Below are positions 63,029 through 64,000 of a stretch of DNA of 64,000 bases, piece after piece. The translations under genes and the position numbers were made by a program. This stretch comes from Alistipes sp. CHKCI003 (GTDB taxonomy: Bacteria; Bacteroidota; Bacteroidia; Bacteroidales; Rikenellaceae), in the NCBI RefSeq assembly GCF_900021155.1, contig NZ_FCNT01000006.1, positions 62,001 to 126,000 of the forward strand, written 5' to 3'. The notes under the pieces were generated by a model. That model saw nothing but the letters and a program-made list of their open reading frames with translations. It did not search any database and was not told the origin of the DNA. Position 1 is the stretch's first letter; every line of letters starts with the position of its first letter.

Positions 63029-64000
63029 ATGAACACCATTCCTCCTATCTTCTGGTCAGTGCCCGCGGCGTCGGTCGCAGCGCTGCTTTTCGCCTATGGA
63101 TTCTATGTCCGCATGAAGCGCGAGAGCGAGGGCACGGAACGCATGCGCGAGATCGCGGGCTACGTCCGCAAAGGCGCCATGGCCTATCTGCGTCAGCAGT
63201 ATAAGGTCGTTTCGATCGTTTTCGTGGTGCTGGCTCTCTTTTTCGCGTGGCTGGCCTACGGTGTCGGCGTGCAGAATCCGTGGGTTCCCTTCGCATTCCT
63301 CACGGGCGGTTTCTTCTCTGCTCTGGCCGGATTCTTCGGCATGAAAACGGCTACCTATGCATCGGCCCGCACGGCCCATGCCGCGCGGCAGTCGCTCGAC
63401 CGCGGTCTGAAAGTCGCCTTCCGCAGCGGAGCGGTGATGGGGCTCGTGGTCGTGGGATTGGGATTGCTCGATATTTCGCTGTGGTATGTGGCGCTCAATT
63501 ATTTCATCGAGGCCGACGGATCCCAGAAGCTCGTAATGATCACCACGACGATGCTGACCTTCGGGATGGGCGCGTCGACGCAGGCCCTGTTCGCCCGCGT
63601 GGGCGGCGGCATCTACACCAAGGCCGCCGACGTGGGCGCCGATCTGGTCGGCAAGGTCGAGGCGGGCATCCCGGAGGACGATCCGCGCAATCCCGCGACC
63701 ATCGCGGATAACGTGGGCGACAACGTGGGCGACGTGGCCGGTATGGGAGCCGACCTTTACGAAAGCTACTGCGGCTCGATTCTCGCCACGGCGGCACTCG
63801 GTGCGGCGGCCTTCGCCGCTGCAGGCGATCCGGGCATGCAGGCGCGCGCCGTGCTGGCGCCTATGCTGATCGCCGCTGTCGGGATCGTGCTTTCGCTGCT
63901 GGGCATTTATCTGGTCCGCACCGACGAGGGCGCCGACATGCGCCGGCTGATGCGTTCGCTCAACATAGGCGTGAATTTCAGCTCCGTGCTGATCGCCGCC
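63029..64000 (+). CDS. hppA: Membrane-bound ion-pumping pyrophosphatase, C-terminus cut by window edge
   Basis: 324 residues seen. Membrane segments from the N-terminus, then the PPi-binding motif GGGIYTKAADVGADLVGK followed by acidic EDDPRNPATIADNVGDNVGD, the family signature. Hydrolyses pyrophosphate and pumps H+ or Na+ across the membrane. The residues that separate Na+ from H+ and K+-dependent from independent types lie beyond the window edge. Confidence 0.95.
   Translation, partial: MNTIPPIFWSVPAASVAALLFAYGFYVRMKRESEGTERMREIAGYVRKGAMAYLRQQYKVVSIVFVVLALFFAWLAYGVGVQNPWVPFAFLTGGFFSALAGFFGMKTATYASARTAHAARQSLDRGLKVAFRSGAVMGLVVVGLGLLDISLWYVALNYFIEADGSQKLVMITTTMLTFGMGASTQALFARVGGGIYTKAADVGADLVGKVEAGIPEDDPRNPATIADNVGDNVGDVAGMGADLYESYCGSILATAALGAAAFAAAGDPGMQARAVLAPMLIAAVGIVLSLLGIYLVRTDEGADMRRLMRSLNIGVNFSSVLIAA

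Overview
The window is chromosomal DNA from a GC-rich Bacteroidota, most likely an Alistipes-like Bacteroidales. The evidence is the Bacteroidota promoter type (TTG, about 19-20 bases, TAnnTTTG) upstream of many genes, the fimbrillin-type lipoproteins, the DUF4290/DUF5723 proteins, the menaquinone-linked respiratory genes and the high third-position GC. The genus is an inference; no rRNA is present.

1-16.8 kb is a housekeeping block: a truncated lipoprotein, fabI, the cytochrome bd operon (DUF4492-cydA-cydB), a HAD phosphatase facing a sigma-54-type regulator, DUF4290, a run of redox lipoprotein-lpxH-thyA-folA, and a five-gene heterodisulfide-reductase-like redox module (HdrC-HdrB-HdrA-ferredoxin-HdrD/DsrK types). 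16.9-22.3 kb holds an initiator tRNA and two tandem modules, each a ~54-codon 'GFAAS' small gene followed by a fimbrillin-like surface lipoprotein; the first small gene is out of frame at a G9 tract. 22.8-34.4 kb carries dsbD, a glycosyltransferase, pfkB and pfkA kinases, a PspC/PadR/GIN operon, a compact structured RNA with its own promoter, an M15 peptidase, and cold-shock and RRM RNA-binding proteins.

34.4-37.0 kb is decayed DNA with remnants of a DUF1016 nuclease and a membrane protein. 37.0-49.76 kb is a 12.7-kb integrative mobilizable element at the 3' end of tRNA-Leu(CAA). It carries a split tyrosine integrase, KilA-N protein, membrane protein, HTH protein, SF3-like helicase, an iteron-like array, toprim primase, oriT, MobV relaxase, a long nested hairpin (RNA or single-strand origin), two exported proteins and a frameshifted UvrD-like helicase-nuclease. 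A copy of the element's right end lies outside its left end, so the decayed stretch is probably an older relative integrated at the same tRNA.

49.8-64 kb returns to the chromosomal backbone: a DUF5723 outer-membrane-type protein with a large lipoprotein, uvrC, formyl-THF cyclo-ligase, the succinate dehydrogenase/fumarate reductase operon and the start of a membrane pyrophosphatase. Several long, GC-rich, gene-free spacers contain poly-G/C tracts. One 110-bp palindromic repeat and one ~92-bp repeat each occur twice.
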